NCBI GenBank assembly: GCA_963573305.1
Contig: OY754335.1
Location: 50,179,985-50,243,984, forward strand
Direction: 5' to 3'
DNA from: Pyrrhosoma nymphula
Taxonomy: Eukaryota; Arthropoda; Insecta; Odonata; Coenagrionidae
Length of the DNA stretch: 64,000 nucleotides
This document shows, piece by piece, positions 20,483 through 34,499 of this stretch; within the stretch, counting starts at the first letter, position 1, and each line of letters starts with the position of its first letter. Position numbers and translations under genes: made by a program. A model generated the notes under the pieces. It was not told the DNA's origin. It ran no database searches and was given only the letters and a program-made list of their open reading frames with translations.

Positions 20483-23400
20483 GACTGAAATGGAAGATGC
20501 GTTTATTTCACACGTGGTATATAGGTACACATATTGTAGAAATAATGTAAATGCCTAGCAGAGGATTGATTGAACAGAACGCCTCAGAAAAAGAAGCCAT
20601 TAAATCCAAAGTTTTCAAGATGAAACTAGTTTATCATTTACACAAGGATACATACAGTAAGAAATTTTTTCTATTAAGGTGAAAGTTACTCGTTGCATAA
20701 CACTAAATTGTGCACAAGAAGCACTTCACACACAGAAATGTCTGACTCTGAGCAAGAAAATGATGATTGAGGGCTGGAAATTATTTTTTAAAAGGAATAA
20801 GGAAAATACTGATGACGTCGTTACATATGCACATATTGAGAAATTGCCCATCCAGAAAAAAAAGGATCGAATTTTTAGGAAACCTTCGAAAAAAATCCCA
20901 ATACACTCACAAAAAGACCTAGAAAGTAGGTATCCTGAAATAATTAAAATGGTCAAAAGGTGGACCACATAAACCAAAAAGGACAAAGTAGAGAGGGAAA
21001 AATTCTTAAAACCTAGTATTCTTAGAAATGTAGCATGATGCGGGATCGACCACACTCCTTTGAAGTATAAATTTCATTGGTATAGTTTGATGACTACTGC
21101 AGACAGGAATCTGAGTCCCGGGAATCAATGTAGCATATGTTTTTTCAACCGAATTATATTCTACATTAGTTAAATGGGTAGATAAACGACACGTTTGGCA
21201 TTAAATAATAAAATTGGCATTATGAGTGTTGTCCTTTTTTTAACTCATGTTATGCTGTATGCATCAATTTTAGATGATAATATTAGCGAAAATTATACTC
21301 GTGTAAGTAAAAGGAAAATGAGTTACAGTGTTAAATTAAATAATTTAGGCTGTTCCCTCTGCAGACTATATCTTGAATGCTTAGAAGGAGAAGCACACCT
21401 ATTCATTGCCTTTTGCTGATAGCTTACTTATGAGACCATTGCAAAATTTAAAAAATGAAGCGAGGATCCTGAAAAAGTGATTTGATCTGATTTCCTGATT
21501 GATCATAAGTAAAAATTATTAGCGATGCTCAATAATGCAGTATATTTTCAATACGGCTTGATTAAATATCCATAATCTAACACATACGATATAAGAATAT
21601 ATCAAGATAGGGACTCCATAGGATTCAAAATATCTTAGTTCCCTTAAAATAATCTATTCGAAAAATTTTCTGATATTCAAATTGAGAATAAAAGTGAAAT
21701 TAGTGCTTCAGGAGCCAACTCATCAGTTTCTATTGGGTCAGGGCATCGCAATCGTATTTAAAGCTATCTAATGGTATGTATTGCTGCATAAGTAAAATTA
21801 GTATTCTTTCTTAGCATCTACATCTATTTACGAGAAAGAAAGGGAGAGGAAGGATTCATCCACAAATTTACCTTCCAAAGGGTTAAAGATTACTCAAGTA
21901 TTTTATACTTTTCACATCACATATGGTTTTCCATTCTTTTTGGAGGAAAAATATATCTTATACCTTCAAAAAATTCCAATCCTTGTGTGTAACTGCAAGT
22001 AAATAAGTGTGGTTGACAAGCATCGTAATTACATTTTCGAACTATATATGACTACAGTCAAATGCAAAGATTATCATGATTCGTCACTGCATTAGATCTG
22101 AGGAGTAAAGTAGCTCTATAGTAGACAGTCCGGAGGCTCCCGGCAATGTCATCGGCCAAACCAAAATCTCACTTTCAGGTCCCATTCATTTGCTCTTCAT
22201 CTCGATCTTAGGAGAAGACATTAGTGCAGAACGGCCTTTAAACTACATCTGTGGCTACCAATTACAGTACGTATGGCTCGTATTTGAAATAAGTTAAAAA
22301 GTACGAGCGGTGGTGAAAGTTTATCTTCAAAAACATCAAGGATAGAAGGGGCAGAAATAGGGCTCTGCTGTATGGTATTTCATGTACATTGATGATGAGT
22401 ACAAGGACAAATAACGCTATAGTTACTGCAAGATTATTCCCCATGACCTAAGCACAAACCAGATCATATTCAATTTTTCTGGTATTTACCCTATTTAGTA
22501 TTTTTAATGAACCAGGTTCATTACCTAGTAGGAATAGTTCACCAAAACTGCATTCTCGCCCTGATTCGAGCCAATGCGTTAATTATGATAGTCTTTAAAT
22601 AACTCACATAAGGCATCTGATCCCTTTGGGTAGTATCGCATCATGACATTCTCTGCTTTATCCAATAGTGGTTGTAAACAATCAGATGATTACCAGGCAT
22701 TAAGTTTATAATAAACTTTAAATTGCATTTGCGGTACTTAATGAGCAACTCAGCACCTGTTGCCTTCAAGGATATTATATAAAAAATCCTATAGCAGTTT
22801 CTCACCGATATTACAGACATGGTAGAGCAAAATGCATTTTCAATGCAGTCATTAATGATCGTTTTCGTTCACAGCCAAGGCCAAAAAGGAGTGCCGTCTG
22901 AGGGCCTTCCTTTTCCGGCATTCCGTATTCCACCCCGCCTATCACGGTTACAATAAGGCTTCGGTGACATCGATTCCCTTCCATCCTAATTAACATTTCC
23001 CCTCGGATCAGCCGCGGACGGAGAGGTGGGGAGGAAAACTTTGGGATCGCACACTGCTTGGCCTGACCCTTATCAAAATCTCGTAACGGACCGATTCCCA
23101 ACTCCCCCCGCCCTAATTGCCTCGTCGGCATGAGACTCCTCACGTGTGGTCCTTGTCACTTAATAGATATTTTCCCGAGGCCGGTGTTCGCTGGCGAGAA
23201 GAGGAGGCCGCCAATAATAGAAGTGAAAATCGTCATCATACTGATGATGTCGACTATTCGACGAACCCTGGTCGGAAATATATAAAAATTCTGTATAAGT
23301 TACAAATATTTTCCTGGTTTAACATAATGAAATTCCATAAAGTTTAGCTGGATGTCGTTTCATTTGTATTATAAAACTCCATGATCTATGAAGACAATAA

Positions 23401-23819
23401 ATTCCTTGTTTCAGTTCCTATTAGAAAAAGCATTCAGGTATAAATTATCAATGCATGAAAATAATCCGCATGGGATATATGAAGGAATATAGCAGAGTGT
23501 TTAGTTACACTCCAGCTTATTCATATTTACCACTGATACCTTGAAAGGAAGGTTGCTTGTTTTCAGGAAATGAGACTACATCTCAAAGACGTTTTAGTCC
23601 GCGGTTGTCATCGGAACTTTGTATGAAAAATATAAAATTGAAGATGCACACAATACATTGAAGTATAACCAGGAGAGAAAAGTATAAATTACTGCTTAGT
23701 GAGGTAAAAATGAACAGCATAAAACAATTGGTGATTTATCGAGAGCCACTAATTTACTAATTTCCTATACACCCAAATGTAAACTTATAGTTAGTTATAA
23801 AAAGTTATTAGATTAGGAA

Positions 23820-23821
<2 letters not shown>
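20483..23821. other. No gene recognised
   Basis: Lies upstream of the first coding exon. Open frames such as 20679-20972 (plus) and 22811-23143 (minus) lack family features. A modestly GC-rich, CpG-containing patch spans about 22880-23170 and could be regulatory, but this is only composition. Confidence 0.45.

Positions 23822-23877
<56 letters not shown>
23822..23877. repeat. (AT)n microsatellite
   Basis: An uninterrupted AT dinucleotide run of 28 units. Such runs are polymorphic and prone to slippage and assembly error. Confidence 0.97.
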
Positions 23878-23880
<3 letters not shown>

Positions 23881-26159
23881 GTACCATGACAATGACTGTA
23901 AGTATACATCATTTCTTATTCATGGGATGAGATTGCATAACTATTTTTTTGATCGTATCTACTCTTCTATGTCGAGCAGATTATTGACTAAGGTTTATTA
24001 GTTCGTGGCTACTTATTTGAGGTAACCCTAGAAACAAGCTTTAAAGTCGGAGTCAATAACGTACTCAAGTAAAGCACAACGATCACAGGTGAATTAAGTT
24101 TTATGAGATATGAGGAATTGGGTAATGAAAACGAAATTCAAAGCCAAACATCTCTTAACAATAGAACATTTCATCTAAAAGGTTTACCATTTGCAAAAAA
24201 ATCAGGGATGCCTCCGAGTATGCTGTCAGTGAAACACAGGGAAAGTGAAAGAGATTAGGCAGAAAGTTGTGTTTCTTCAAGCAAAGAATTAACATTTTTA
24301 TCTAATAATGCCTGTAGACGCATATCTTTAATTTATATTGAAGTCGTGCCTACTGCATAATCAAGTCTCTCCTTTAGCTTAACTCTTATAAAGGAATTTT
24401 GAAAGCCAAACTAGTATCTTGAGAATCCTAATTCACAAATAACTGCGTTTTTTAACGAAGAAATAACTAAGGAGAGCACAAATGCAGTTTAAGCAGCTGG
24501 CACTACGCTGCCATTTATATATGCCATATTATCTTAATCGCAACTGTAACAATTCTACAGGGAAACACGGAGGAAAGTAGAAGTCACCCAGAGAGATGTT
24601 AATTATTCGTAGTGCAATCACTCTTACGATCAATACACAACAAATAGGCATAAGTAATCGTTTAAATTAGCGATTTAAAAGAGATATATTACGATATTAT
24701 ATAAATTACACACAAGTGAATGGTTTTGTTGAAGTTTACGAAACACAAACACTTCTCTAGTTTTGAATAATGATTTTTTCACTTGAGTACTGAGCTAATT
24801 AGCCTGAGACTGAGCATTTCAATTCAAATTGATTGCTTTGCAACATTTTCCAGCACGTCATTATCCAAATGATAAACTCCATAGAATGAATCAGTGCAAT
24901 TTACTTGAACAAGCCACACTAAGCTCCGCTTGTTAATTAAAGGAGCACTTCTTCCCACATCACTTGCACTGACGCCAATATAGTAACAGTCTTTATGTAA
25001 TTTACCCATGAAAATATTCGCTGAAATTGGCTTAAGTTACCCCAATGGACGAATTATGAAACCGTGACATAATGGATTTCAACGAAAGATTTTCTCGGTC
25101 TAATACAAAAAATATTTTGATATCAAAATATGATTTTAACTTCCATCACTATGCTAAGTGAGGGAATTATGACTTAATATCCAGGGGACATGACGGTTTA
25201 TAGGTGTTTAATAAGACAGAGATAACTTTTAATTGAGCTTCGAAATAGCAATATTGATAAACTATCTTCTGTTAACCTTGTCACTTTCATCACAACATAA
25301 ATAAATACAACGGATAGTCACACTGGTAGATAATTACATTTATCAAGTTATAAACACCCTTTTCTCAGCCCCTAGGCCACTCAGCTTTAGATTCTGTCGC
25401 CATTTTTCACAAATGCCACGGAATTAGGAAATAAAAGACCCACTATTTTCACGAATATATTTATGCCAGTCAACAGTGATAACCATTTCTCTAATGGGAG
25501 TAGGTAATGCAGTCAGGTTCGAGTAATTGCTCAGTGTGATCACTGCAGTGGTCTATCAGTAACTTTATGAATATTCGAATAGTGTATTTAACAATTAGCA
25601 GTTAATTCTGCTAAATACTATGAGCGATCAGGTGGTTCGATAATGTGATTGTTTTGGCCCGATTCTAGGCCAATAAACAATGGATATCCTCAAACTGTTC
25701 ATTGCGTCCTCCTCGAAGAGTTTTGACTCATAACACGACCACGTAACTCACCTCGATCAGGCGTCACCTTCCACCATTTCATCTCCGTAAAAAGTGAAAG
25801 ATTTAAGGAGATGGGGATAACGAAGGTATTCCTATGCTCTGCGGAACAAGAGGCTTCAAAAAATACATGGCCACGAGCAGAGGAACACGTTCACCATTTG
25901 TCACACAGGTTAGACCCGACGATGAGCAAGCATTATTTTCAACAAATGAGTCAAAGCATGGGGAATCCATCCATCTCTGCCTCAAATGCATATCTTCTGT
26001 CGAAACCTGCACTGCGTAAAACTATGTTCAACGCGTGGCATTCTTTCCGAAGTTTTTACGAGCGAGCAATACTTATTTGTATCATATAAATTTACAGCTT
26101 TCCTCGTGATACTGTAACACACAAGCGTTAATACAAATTGACTTAATAAAAACCCATCT
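23878..26159. other. No gene recognised
   Basis: AT-rich sequence with only short open frames (24824-25009 minus, 25811-26089 plus) that show no domain or compositional bias. No transposon end was recognised. Confidence 0.5.
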
Positions 26160-26345
26160 CACCATTCCTTTTCGGGGTAGGCAAAGTCAAAGAACTTAGT
26201 TATAGCTTCTAGGTCTAAAATATTGCTTGCTAAAATATATATTTGCATACCTATTTCGCTTCTCTTACACTCATGCATTGCTTCAAACATGCACTTATAT
26301 ATCGCTCTCCCCTCCCCAACGAAACATTCCTACGAAGAGTTTGAC
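26160..26345 (-). mobile_element. LINE 3' end, degenerate (tail family 1)
   Basis: On the minus strand the frame reads CLKQCMSVREAK, matching IKQCMSLREAKEICKG at about 29165-29215 on the plus strand. A 3' UTR with CTTTGCCTACCCCGAAAAGG follows, matching CTTTGCCTACTCCGAAAGG near 29288. It is clearly the same retrotransposon tail, with no catalytic domain left. Confidence 0.65.
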
Positions 26346-26399
26346 AGAAAAGAAGAATAATGAAGCCTTTGAGGAGAAGAAAAAATAAACTTACTGAAA

Positions 26400-26605
26400 A
26401 ATAGATAATTGAAAACAATATTGGAAGGAGAAATGAATGGAAAGAATAAGAGGGAAATATCATGAATGGGGTACATCAAACAAATTATGAAGGACGTCAA
26501 AATGAATAGTTATACAGGCATGAAGCTGTAAGCAGACAGGATTGGGGAGTGAAGAGCTTCAGCAAACCAACATTCGGATATATGACTGCTGATGATGGGC
26601 GATAA
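26400..26605 (+). mobile_element. LINE 3' end, degenerate (tail family 2)
   Basis: The plus strand carries a decayed C-terminal end of a reverse-transcriptase LINE: an EYIKQIMKDVK-like stretch near 26470-26500, then AGCAAACCAACATTCGGAT near 26562. The same closing sequence recurs at about 52231-52255 and 54862-54880. It lies back-to-back with the antisense tail at 26160-26345. Confidence 0.55.
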
Positions 26606-28989
26606 ATTAAGTAGTTCACGTATATAGGCACAATTTTGAGGTATTCATTGAAACAATATTGACAGTAATTGAGTAAACAAGATCACTGCAAAGGACCGGA
26701 ATGAAAAACTAGTTCCACGCAGTCTAGGATTGGTCGACATTTTTCTTCCTCGAAAACGGTTGCCATATTCATCCGGACACTCTTAACGGCCAACCGTTAA
26801 TTCTCATTACTCGTTAATTTCTGCTTCTTAAGCAACTTGGATTTAAAAAAAATACGTTGGCACCTTATGTCTCCATTTTTATTGTTACCAAATGTATCAG
26901 AGAAATTTTAACCAATGATATCTTCTTCAGCTAAACGAGTTGTCCTGGGAAAAATCTGCCTAGAAAAAATTCCTCAAAGTCACGACAGAATTACACAAGC
27001 TTGTTAGATAGATGAGGCTACGGCTAGTGCTGTTAGTACTAGTCCCTTTGGAATACAAAATTTACATACTAAGGGAAAATGGGAAGTTTTTCCCTGTATC
27101 AACCATTGGTTTCCTAATGAAGGCTAATGGTCTTGAAATATAAAAGCAGAGGGCTACCCGAGGATGTCTAGAGATGCAATCAACTAAAACACTAGGGACC
27201 CTCTATTTTGAAGCCATAAATTTAAGAATAATAATTGGTCTCCCTTATTCTTTTTTACAATTAGCAAGAAAATAGAGACCGTGATTGACACATTAAGGCA
27301 TTCTTAAAATATATAAAAAAATTATCTTTTCGGGATAAGATAGTTCTAGTTGTTTTAAAAAAATGGATGCTATTTACTCCAATTTTCGACCTTACTCAGC
27401 TTTATTTTGTTTCCTCTACAATTGATTCGTATATTTTGACATGATGTTATCAATTCACACTTCACCTCAACGTACAGCCATTAGATATTTAGATACTACA
27501 TTTCCCAAAAAATACATGCTAACGACATTTACCTAGAGGTATACGTCTTAAGTTTCATTTTGTGTAGCTACCTCTTATATTTGGCATAGAAAATTTGGTT
27601 TTTACACAAAAATAAACTTACAGCAAATACTCCTAGATAAGTGTTTTCAGCATGTTTTTTTTGTGAACTGTTGCTTCTTACTTTTACAACAATAGTACGT
27701 CGTTGTAAAGGTTGAAGTGCTAATTTCTTGTAAAAAATACGCGAATCAATTATAGAGCCCAGAGAAGCAAAATAAAATAGTTAAACGTCAGCTAAGTGGA
27801 TTAAATAAAATCCATAGTTTAAAAAATAAAATTATACCTAGACCTATTATCTCCTGAAAAGATAAATATTTGTTAAAACAACTGGTTGAGAAAACAAAAG
27901 ATCTGGATAAAATAAATCTCAAAAATAACGGACCCAGCTCTTTTTATTCGCGAGAAGTTTACGATGGATCAAATCCTGTCGGTGACCGAGACAAGACTCA
28001 AATCCATAAACTGTGACTTGAGTTTCTGACGAAGGTAACAAGATTAGCGCTTCTGGCCGAAAAGTTTGATTTAAAGTGGGACTGAAATTGGTAGGTTCCC
28101 AATAACGTGACACTAAATGTTATCATTTGAATAAGGGAAGCAAGTTCATTCACTTATGATGCTATATTTTCTCAACCTCGTATTTCATAAACACTGATAA
28201 TCCCTGAATTTTATTCGCATTTTCAACCCATGATGCAGTCAATTTGTCTATAGTACCTATATTCATGGGCTTTTTCTTACAGCAATGCTATGTGGTACTA
28301 GAAGTTCAATATAGTATTATTTAGTATTTCAATGGATTTTTACGATGGCTTATTTTTTTTCCTTCTGTAACGTAGTAATGTGCCATTAACTTTTGCCAAA
28401 AATCTTTGTAGAAAAGCAGAAATTTTGGTGAATGTATATTAATTCCTCGTATTTGTAACTTTAAGATAAAAGGTAAGCTCACAGCAGCTCTTTCTCTGCA
28501 AACGACCGATGAGAAAGCAGTAGAGAGCTATTATATTACTATTTTAACGATTATATCCATACCTTTTTTTGCTATGTTTTTCCGTAAGTTACTATGTATT
28601 TTCAAAGAGAAAGAGAAAGCCATCATGCAGAGTAATGGTTCTACAAAAGAAAAAAGCAGCCGAAATGAGTGCTTCCGGGGCTGTAGTGTTCACACATTCT
28701 TTTCGGGAGGAGAAAGATCTTGGTTAAGAAATATTATATGTTACCACCTCTTTGCCAACGTTTTGCATATATGCTTTTTTCTCTATATATCAGAGCTTTA
28801 ATAAATTCAAAGAATTACTCATGCATATTTGGAGTAAATATTTCATCAAAATCACACGTAGTGTAGAAACATTTACCTCAGAGCATGTTTTGGAAAGTGA
28901 ATGCCCTTTTATTTTGTTACTTCTCCCTATATGTGGTGTGGGTTAAGAGTAGGATGTGTTAGGAGTGAGTGGGTCATAAAAAATACCCG
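26606..28989. other. No gene recognised
   Basis: AT-rich sequence with no supportable gene. Around 27950-28110 a sequence with GACGAAGGTAACAAGATTAGC resembles a retroelement end, but this is too weak to assign. Confidence 0.45.
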
Positions 28990-29330
28990 TTGTGTCCTCC
29001 AATAATGGACGCAAATGAAAGTATGGTGCTGCGTTGGTTTGGTAAAATTGAGAGAATGGATTAGAGTCGGATTTTGAGGGGGAGGTACGTATATCGCGAC
29101 TGCGAGTAAATTTGGTGGAAGAGAAAGAGGAGGAATGTTTGGAGTCTAAAAAATAGGATAGCGTGTATTAAGCAATGCATGAGTTTAAGAGAAGCGAAAG
29201 AGATATGCAAGGGCTGAGTGTTAAGGAGGAAATTATCAAAAGATAGCCAATTTTGTAGGCCTAACAGCAATGATTAATTTCAAAGACTTTGCCTACTCCG
29301 AAAGGGAATGACGTAATGGGTATATGATTA
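28990..29330 (+). mobile_element. LINE 3' end, degenerate (tail family 1)
   Basis: The best-preserved plus-strand copy of this tail. It reads MVLRWFGKIERMD near 29020-29065, then RIACIKQCMSLREAKEICKG and LRRKLSKDSQF, with interrupting stops. A 3' UTR follows with TAGGCCTAACAGCAAT and CTACTCCGAAAGGGAATG. The W-F-G-(H/K)-(I/V)-E-R-M block is typical of the region after the reverse transcriptase in endonuclease-type LINEs. The element is truncated at its 5' side. Confidence 0.7.
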
Positions 29331-31734
29331 TTTTTGTTGCTATTTGGTTTGGATTTTTTAACCCAAACCTGTCTTTTTCCGAAAAAAAAAATAATTTATG
29401 TAAGACTCAATTTTTATGTGTTAACTTACGAGTTTGCATGAATCTTGGGATATAGAAAGCCTTTTCATGAGACAACCAATAATGGCGGATCTCAAGGCAT
29501 TCTGGACCGTTTCTCATTGTCAGTCATCTTGGACTTTCGATCAGATTTTGCAAGGCCTTAGTCATTCACGGTGGATTAGGTGTGCCCGTCTCTTTCCTGG
29601 TGATTGAGGCGTCGCTAAGGCCAGAGATAGCCATCGATAAATATGTATTTGCCTTTTAAGGGTAGGGCAAAATCTTATATCAGTTTTATGGAGCACCCTT
29701 GGTGATTCAGAGCCGTGGGGTGAAGTTAATCTCAAGTATAGTTGACAAAGTTCACCTTTTATTCCCACCGTGTTCACAAAATTGTGAAAGAGATTAGTAG
29801 GTTAATGGCAGAGGAGGCGAAGATGTTGAATTATCGAAGAAATTGCATAAATATGGGAAGCGTCATATATTATCTACAAGGTAGTTACAGTGAGGGAAAA
29901 CCTGCCGTAAAATGTGACAGATCCGTATAATTCTCATCAATCGCATAAAGTATACACCTAGCAGTAGTTTGTGTATTAAGCCAAGCTTGAACCGAAATAA
30001 TAATTTTGATTCATGCCAATACTAGGAAGCAAATGAGTTTTACCTGAAACTCAAATGTTTTTATTTTTAGAATATACCTTTGTTTTTGACTTTAAAAATA
30101 TTGAGGCATACTATGTCACTTCTTTTAAAATTCATGCAATGATCAGGATATATCGGCATTTCTGGAATAAATTTGTTTAATAGATCATGACAAATCACTT
30201 ACCTTACTATAGCCACTACCGTAACTGATTTACTTAAGCACAGTGGCATTTTGAGGTGAACCAAAATAGTAATATTAGTTTATCGTTAAATTAAATATTG
30301 ATAGAAAAATAGTATAACTAGTCCAATGAAACGAATTAAAAAATGGTGATCATAGTTCAGTTAGTCATTTTTCCCAAAAACTACTATAGAAGAATTAAAT
30401 TTAAAAAACCTTTAAAGATTAATGATATTCAATCAACCAAAAAAATGTCAGTCACCACAACCATTCTACAACGAAGAAATTTCAATATAATGCTGCTGCT
30501 TCAAGCCAAAATGATGATTATAAGAGAAATGCTTTACATAATGTCGTATTTAACGTACTATTTGTGAGGCTGTGTTGAAAACATTCTCAGGCATAGAATA
30601 TTTTTGTACTCTTATTTATATGCGTATGCACTCTGTTTCCCTGGATTCTCTCCTCCGTTTCCAAAATCGAGGACACGACTCGATTTCGTGGTTCCAGAAA
30701 ACCGCGATTACGAGTCTACAAAAAATAATTTAGCGTTCATCGTTTTGCTTTAACCCTACAGCTTGAAGGTGAAATACATTATCATTTTATCTAGCAATTC
30801 CACTTCCTGGGAGGTAAATTCCAAAGGAATACTTTCTTTGGGAGGGCTTAAAGCTTAGGACGGCACAAAAAAAGTTTTGAGCGCCCGCTATCTCCCTTTC
30901 GGCACCTTGAAACACGATCCCCGGAGCGTGTGACGTGAAAACACTCGGGAGGATCCGAAGAGGATGAAAGGCCAGGGAAGAGCGAAAGAGAGCAAAAGAA
31001 AAAGAACTAAATAAAACAACAAACAAAAGACTATCTCTTAGCGCGTTCCACCACCCCTTGAGTATCTCCGCACTAAATCCGTAAAACTGCTTGTTGATAG
31101 AGACGTTATCCGTTCCGTGTTCGAATTCTCTCCCTCCCCCTCAATTTTATTTTTTATCATTTTTTTCAACAGGTTTTATTTCGTTGAGGATTTTCGAAAC
31201 CATTCCTTAAAGAAACCTTAACCATAATCTTCTACCTGGATCTCTCTTGACTACTCCTTAGAAGTTTGTATGTTCTTTTTCTCGGTTGTATGGCTGGTTA
31301 TAGGGAAGACAACCAAAAACTTAGATCATTTGCCCCATTCAGGTAGGTAGTTAGTTTTATTTTTAAAGGATGCGCCTACAGAACGATATTTTTGCACCAC
31401 TATTACAGGCCAACTTTAAACCATATTGTGATCACCTATAAGTTAACACTGCTCATATAATTCAGATGGCCAGGAAATTTGGTGGCGCGATCACGGTTCT
31501 CCATAACTCGTGCAGTCGTGTTACCGTTATATTTCAATTACGCTCATGAGAGCGAAAAAATTATCATCATTTTTCAAATTTCGTCAGGTGCTTTGAATTA
31601 CTAATTTCAATTGATAGTACGCCCTTTCAGGACAGTAACTGTGAGTATTGTCCATTGAGAGGGGTTTGCACTTTGGTTAACGACGACGACAATGCGGAAG
31701 AAAGCACCGTGATTCCACCTTACTTGGGTTTTAT
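29331..31734. other. No gene recognised
   Basis: No supportable gene. The minus-strand open frame 29562-29777 and nearby sequence look more protein-like in composition than most of the region but match nothing I recognise. The open frame at 30787-31026 is likewise unassigned. Confidence 0.4.
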
Positions 31735-31860
31735 ATTGAGAGCATTTCAAGGACAGTACTATGTCTGTCGTATGGGACGTTAAACGATGGTCTTGTTGGC
31801 GCCTTTCGTCAAGAGCAGGATGATGCCGGGTTTCTCTCCTCTCCAACCGGGTTTTCCTTC
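31735..31860 (+). mobile_element. SINE body and tail (GTACTCCGT family)
   Basis: Contains ATGGGACGTTAAACGATGG followed by GGCGCCTTTCGTCAAGAGCAGG, the same order as the minus-strand SINE at 18325-18550. The tRNA-like head is not clear, so this is a 5'-truncated or diverged copy. It is followed closely by a LINE tail. Confidence 0.6.
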
Positions 31861-31944
31861 ACCCAACAGGTGGATTACCCACGCAGTCCTTCCCTTATCA
31901 ACCTACCGGCCTATCCCCAATGACGCAAACCCATTCGTCTGGAA

Positions 31945-32215
31945 ATGTCGGAGTTAGAAGTAGTCATTACACGGCTGAGGATAGGGCAAACCCTTTTGAA
32001 CCACCACTATCTCCTCCAGCCGGAGAATATACCAACGCGGTATAATGACACCGACTGCACTCTCAGTATCAGACATATCCTGACGGAGTGCGACAGATAA
32101 CAGAACGCGTGTAGTGATCTGAATATTAGGGGTGACCTAGGATACATATTAGGAGATGGTTCTTTGTTTTGAATAGCGCTTTATACTTTTTAAGTAAAGA
32201 GAAACTTTAAAATAA
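31945..32215 (+). pseudogene. LINE RNase H-proximal C-terminal remnant
   Basis: The plus strand reads EVVITRLRIGQTLLNHHYLL, then a Cys/His segment with SIRHILTECDR, followed by a stop and further LINE-like codons. The TRLRIG-T-L-H-YLL and HIL-EC pattern is the well-known C-terminal end of non-LTR elements carrying an RNase H domain (I-like group). No reverse transcriptase precedes it here. Confidence 0.75.
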
Positions 32216-34499
32216 AATTGTAATTGTTTATAATATATTTTTTAAGATATATCTCTTTATATAAGCGAGATCTCTAATATGTTTTAAATTTTACCTGTAA
32301 TAGTTGGGTAAAATGACCACGCTGTTGTCACACCCTTTTAAAACTAAACTAAACACCCATCCTCAATGGCACAAATTACTTAAGTTGTCGCTCACCTTCA
32401 CAAAATAACCAACCAGCCAGTTGATGGGGGAAAGTATTATTATCTTCGGATTTTCACACCGAGAATATATATGACCAGACATAATAAATTCAGAAATATA
32501 TGTTGGTTTTTTCTCGAACTCTTCCTTCCCACAGTGACTACAACTTCACCCCCAGCATTTCCTTCAGAGATTTTTTCCTATCTCTCTTTCCCAATTCCAT
32601 TTCTTTTCCGTTAATTCCCTCTGCCTGTCTCAAAAACGTTGATATAGTCCATCGAATGTCAGATCAAGAGTTCTGCCCTCCCTCACCCGTCTTTACCTTT
32701 CTGGCTATTTAAGGAGTTTGAAGAGCATAGTGGCAGCGAAACATGGTGACTGTAGCTCAAATGTCCATTATCAGAGAGTAGGGTCAATTTCTTGCAAATT
32801 GGTTCCAGATGAGGGAACTAGTTGTCTCCGCGTTAGACTACCAGGTTTACCGAGGTCGAAAATATTCATTGCCAACTTCGTAATTTTCAACCTGTTATTC
32901 AAAATTCGCTTTCCAGCACTGTATAGCTTTTAATCCAATTTTCAGGTGGGCTTCTCCGATGCCTTGCGAACAATATCAGCTTATTTTGATCCAGTTTTGC
33001 TTGGATCCTCAACATGGCTGTGAAACACGCTGCTGATACATTCCCGCCCTCTCAAGTTAAATGTTGTTTTGTATCCAATCATTTTGTGTCCTTTCCCCTA
33101 CCCTAATTAGTTGAACTCTTCCATACTAACCCTCCCCTCCTTGACGACAAGCTCCGCGCAGGCGACTGCCACAATGTTTCGCTACTCCTATACTGGGAAG
33201 TGTGCAATGCATGGAACGACAGAGATGAAGGCTTGGGAGTACTTAAGAGTGGGGAACACTTTGACCAGAATATTAAAACTGCAGCAGGTTTCAAAGGAGC
33301 ATAAACTATTCCAGGGGGTCTATTCTTGAAACACTGCGATAAATAATGGGAGCGAAAGGAAAATAAAATCGCCTCAGTTGGAGAACACATTAAAACTTGA
33401 GCGATGCATATTTAGAATCATTGAATGTGTAAGTTATCGTAACTTATATATTTGAGTTAATAATTAGTATTAAAAGGACTAGCGTCCATTTGATGTACAC
33501 TAGAATGAGGGGTGTACCAGCTGTACGTACAGAAAAATGTACGCTGGATTCAAACTGTAGTATGTAGAACAAGGAATTCCTCATAATCTACACAAACTCA
33601 ACAGGCTATTGAAGGTTAAAGAAATATTTCTGCTTTGCAAGGGGTTTTCTTTCATTACTCACCAATGTATACAAATCATGATAACTTAAATGTTCAACAA
33701 TTCAAAAGATTCATCGCTAGCGTTGTAATGTGTTCTCCTACTAAAAAGAGATTTCACTTTATGTACACACGGATTTTCAAAAATTCACCAACCAAAGTCA
33801 TTTACATCATTTTGCTTAGGTTTGTAGGATTACAAGGGTACGACTGTTTAATTCATGGAAGAAGATTGGAGAGAAACTTGGTGTAGGCATCATCCTATTA
33901 TTTACGAAAGGCTCAAAAGAGATCACAATTTTACGCGCCATCCAATGAGGAGTACCTACTAATCTCTGAACTTTCCGGGTCTTCGTTCGCGTGCATCCGG
34001 TTTGGGTGAAACTGTTGTAACATAAACGCTCACTATAAAAGCGTCATCAGGTCGCTGAAGACGCTTTGAAGACCCATGCGCGGAAAATTTTGATATCATG
34101 GGCCTTATTTAGGAAGGATTCGAAATTTCGGAACCTCGAAAATGATGTGGGTTTGATATCACAGCCTCGACAAATCATATTCTTTCAAATGGCATTTATA
34201 GAATTGTTGTCGAGGTTGGCGAATAACTTGGCCTTCCAGAATATGGCATGGGAGCCGGCCGGCGCATACCAACACCACAGAAGCCACAGAATATCAAAAT
34301 TTAAAAAATTATGCATATTCATCTACACTGTGAGTCGCCATAGGGGCGTACGGCCGAGGAGTTAGGACACCAGCTATGAAATGGGAGGAAATAGGGAAAA
34401 GGAGGGAGGAGGAGAAAGAGGTGAATTGTGTGTTAACGATGTGTCTTACATGTGTCACGCTGTTTTTGTTACTAATAACCATTAATCACTTACGGAGCG
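32216..34499. other. No gene recognised
   Basis: No supportable gene. Open frames at 33103-33390 (minus), 33635-33886 and 34066-34365 (plus) have no recognisable domain. The stretch near 33110-33330 has a somewhat protein-like plus-strand frame interrupted by stops, perhaps a transposon relic. Confidence 0.4.

Noticed and set aside
30787..31026. 79-codon minus-strand frame with a hydrophobic start
   Set aside because: Looks loosely like a signal peptide, but no conserved features or supporting neighbours.
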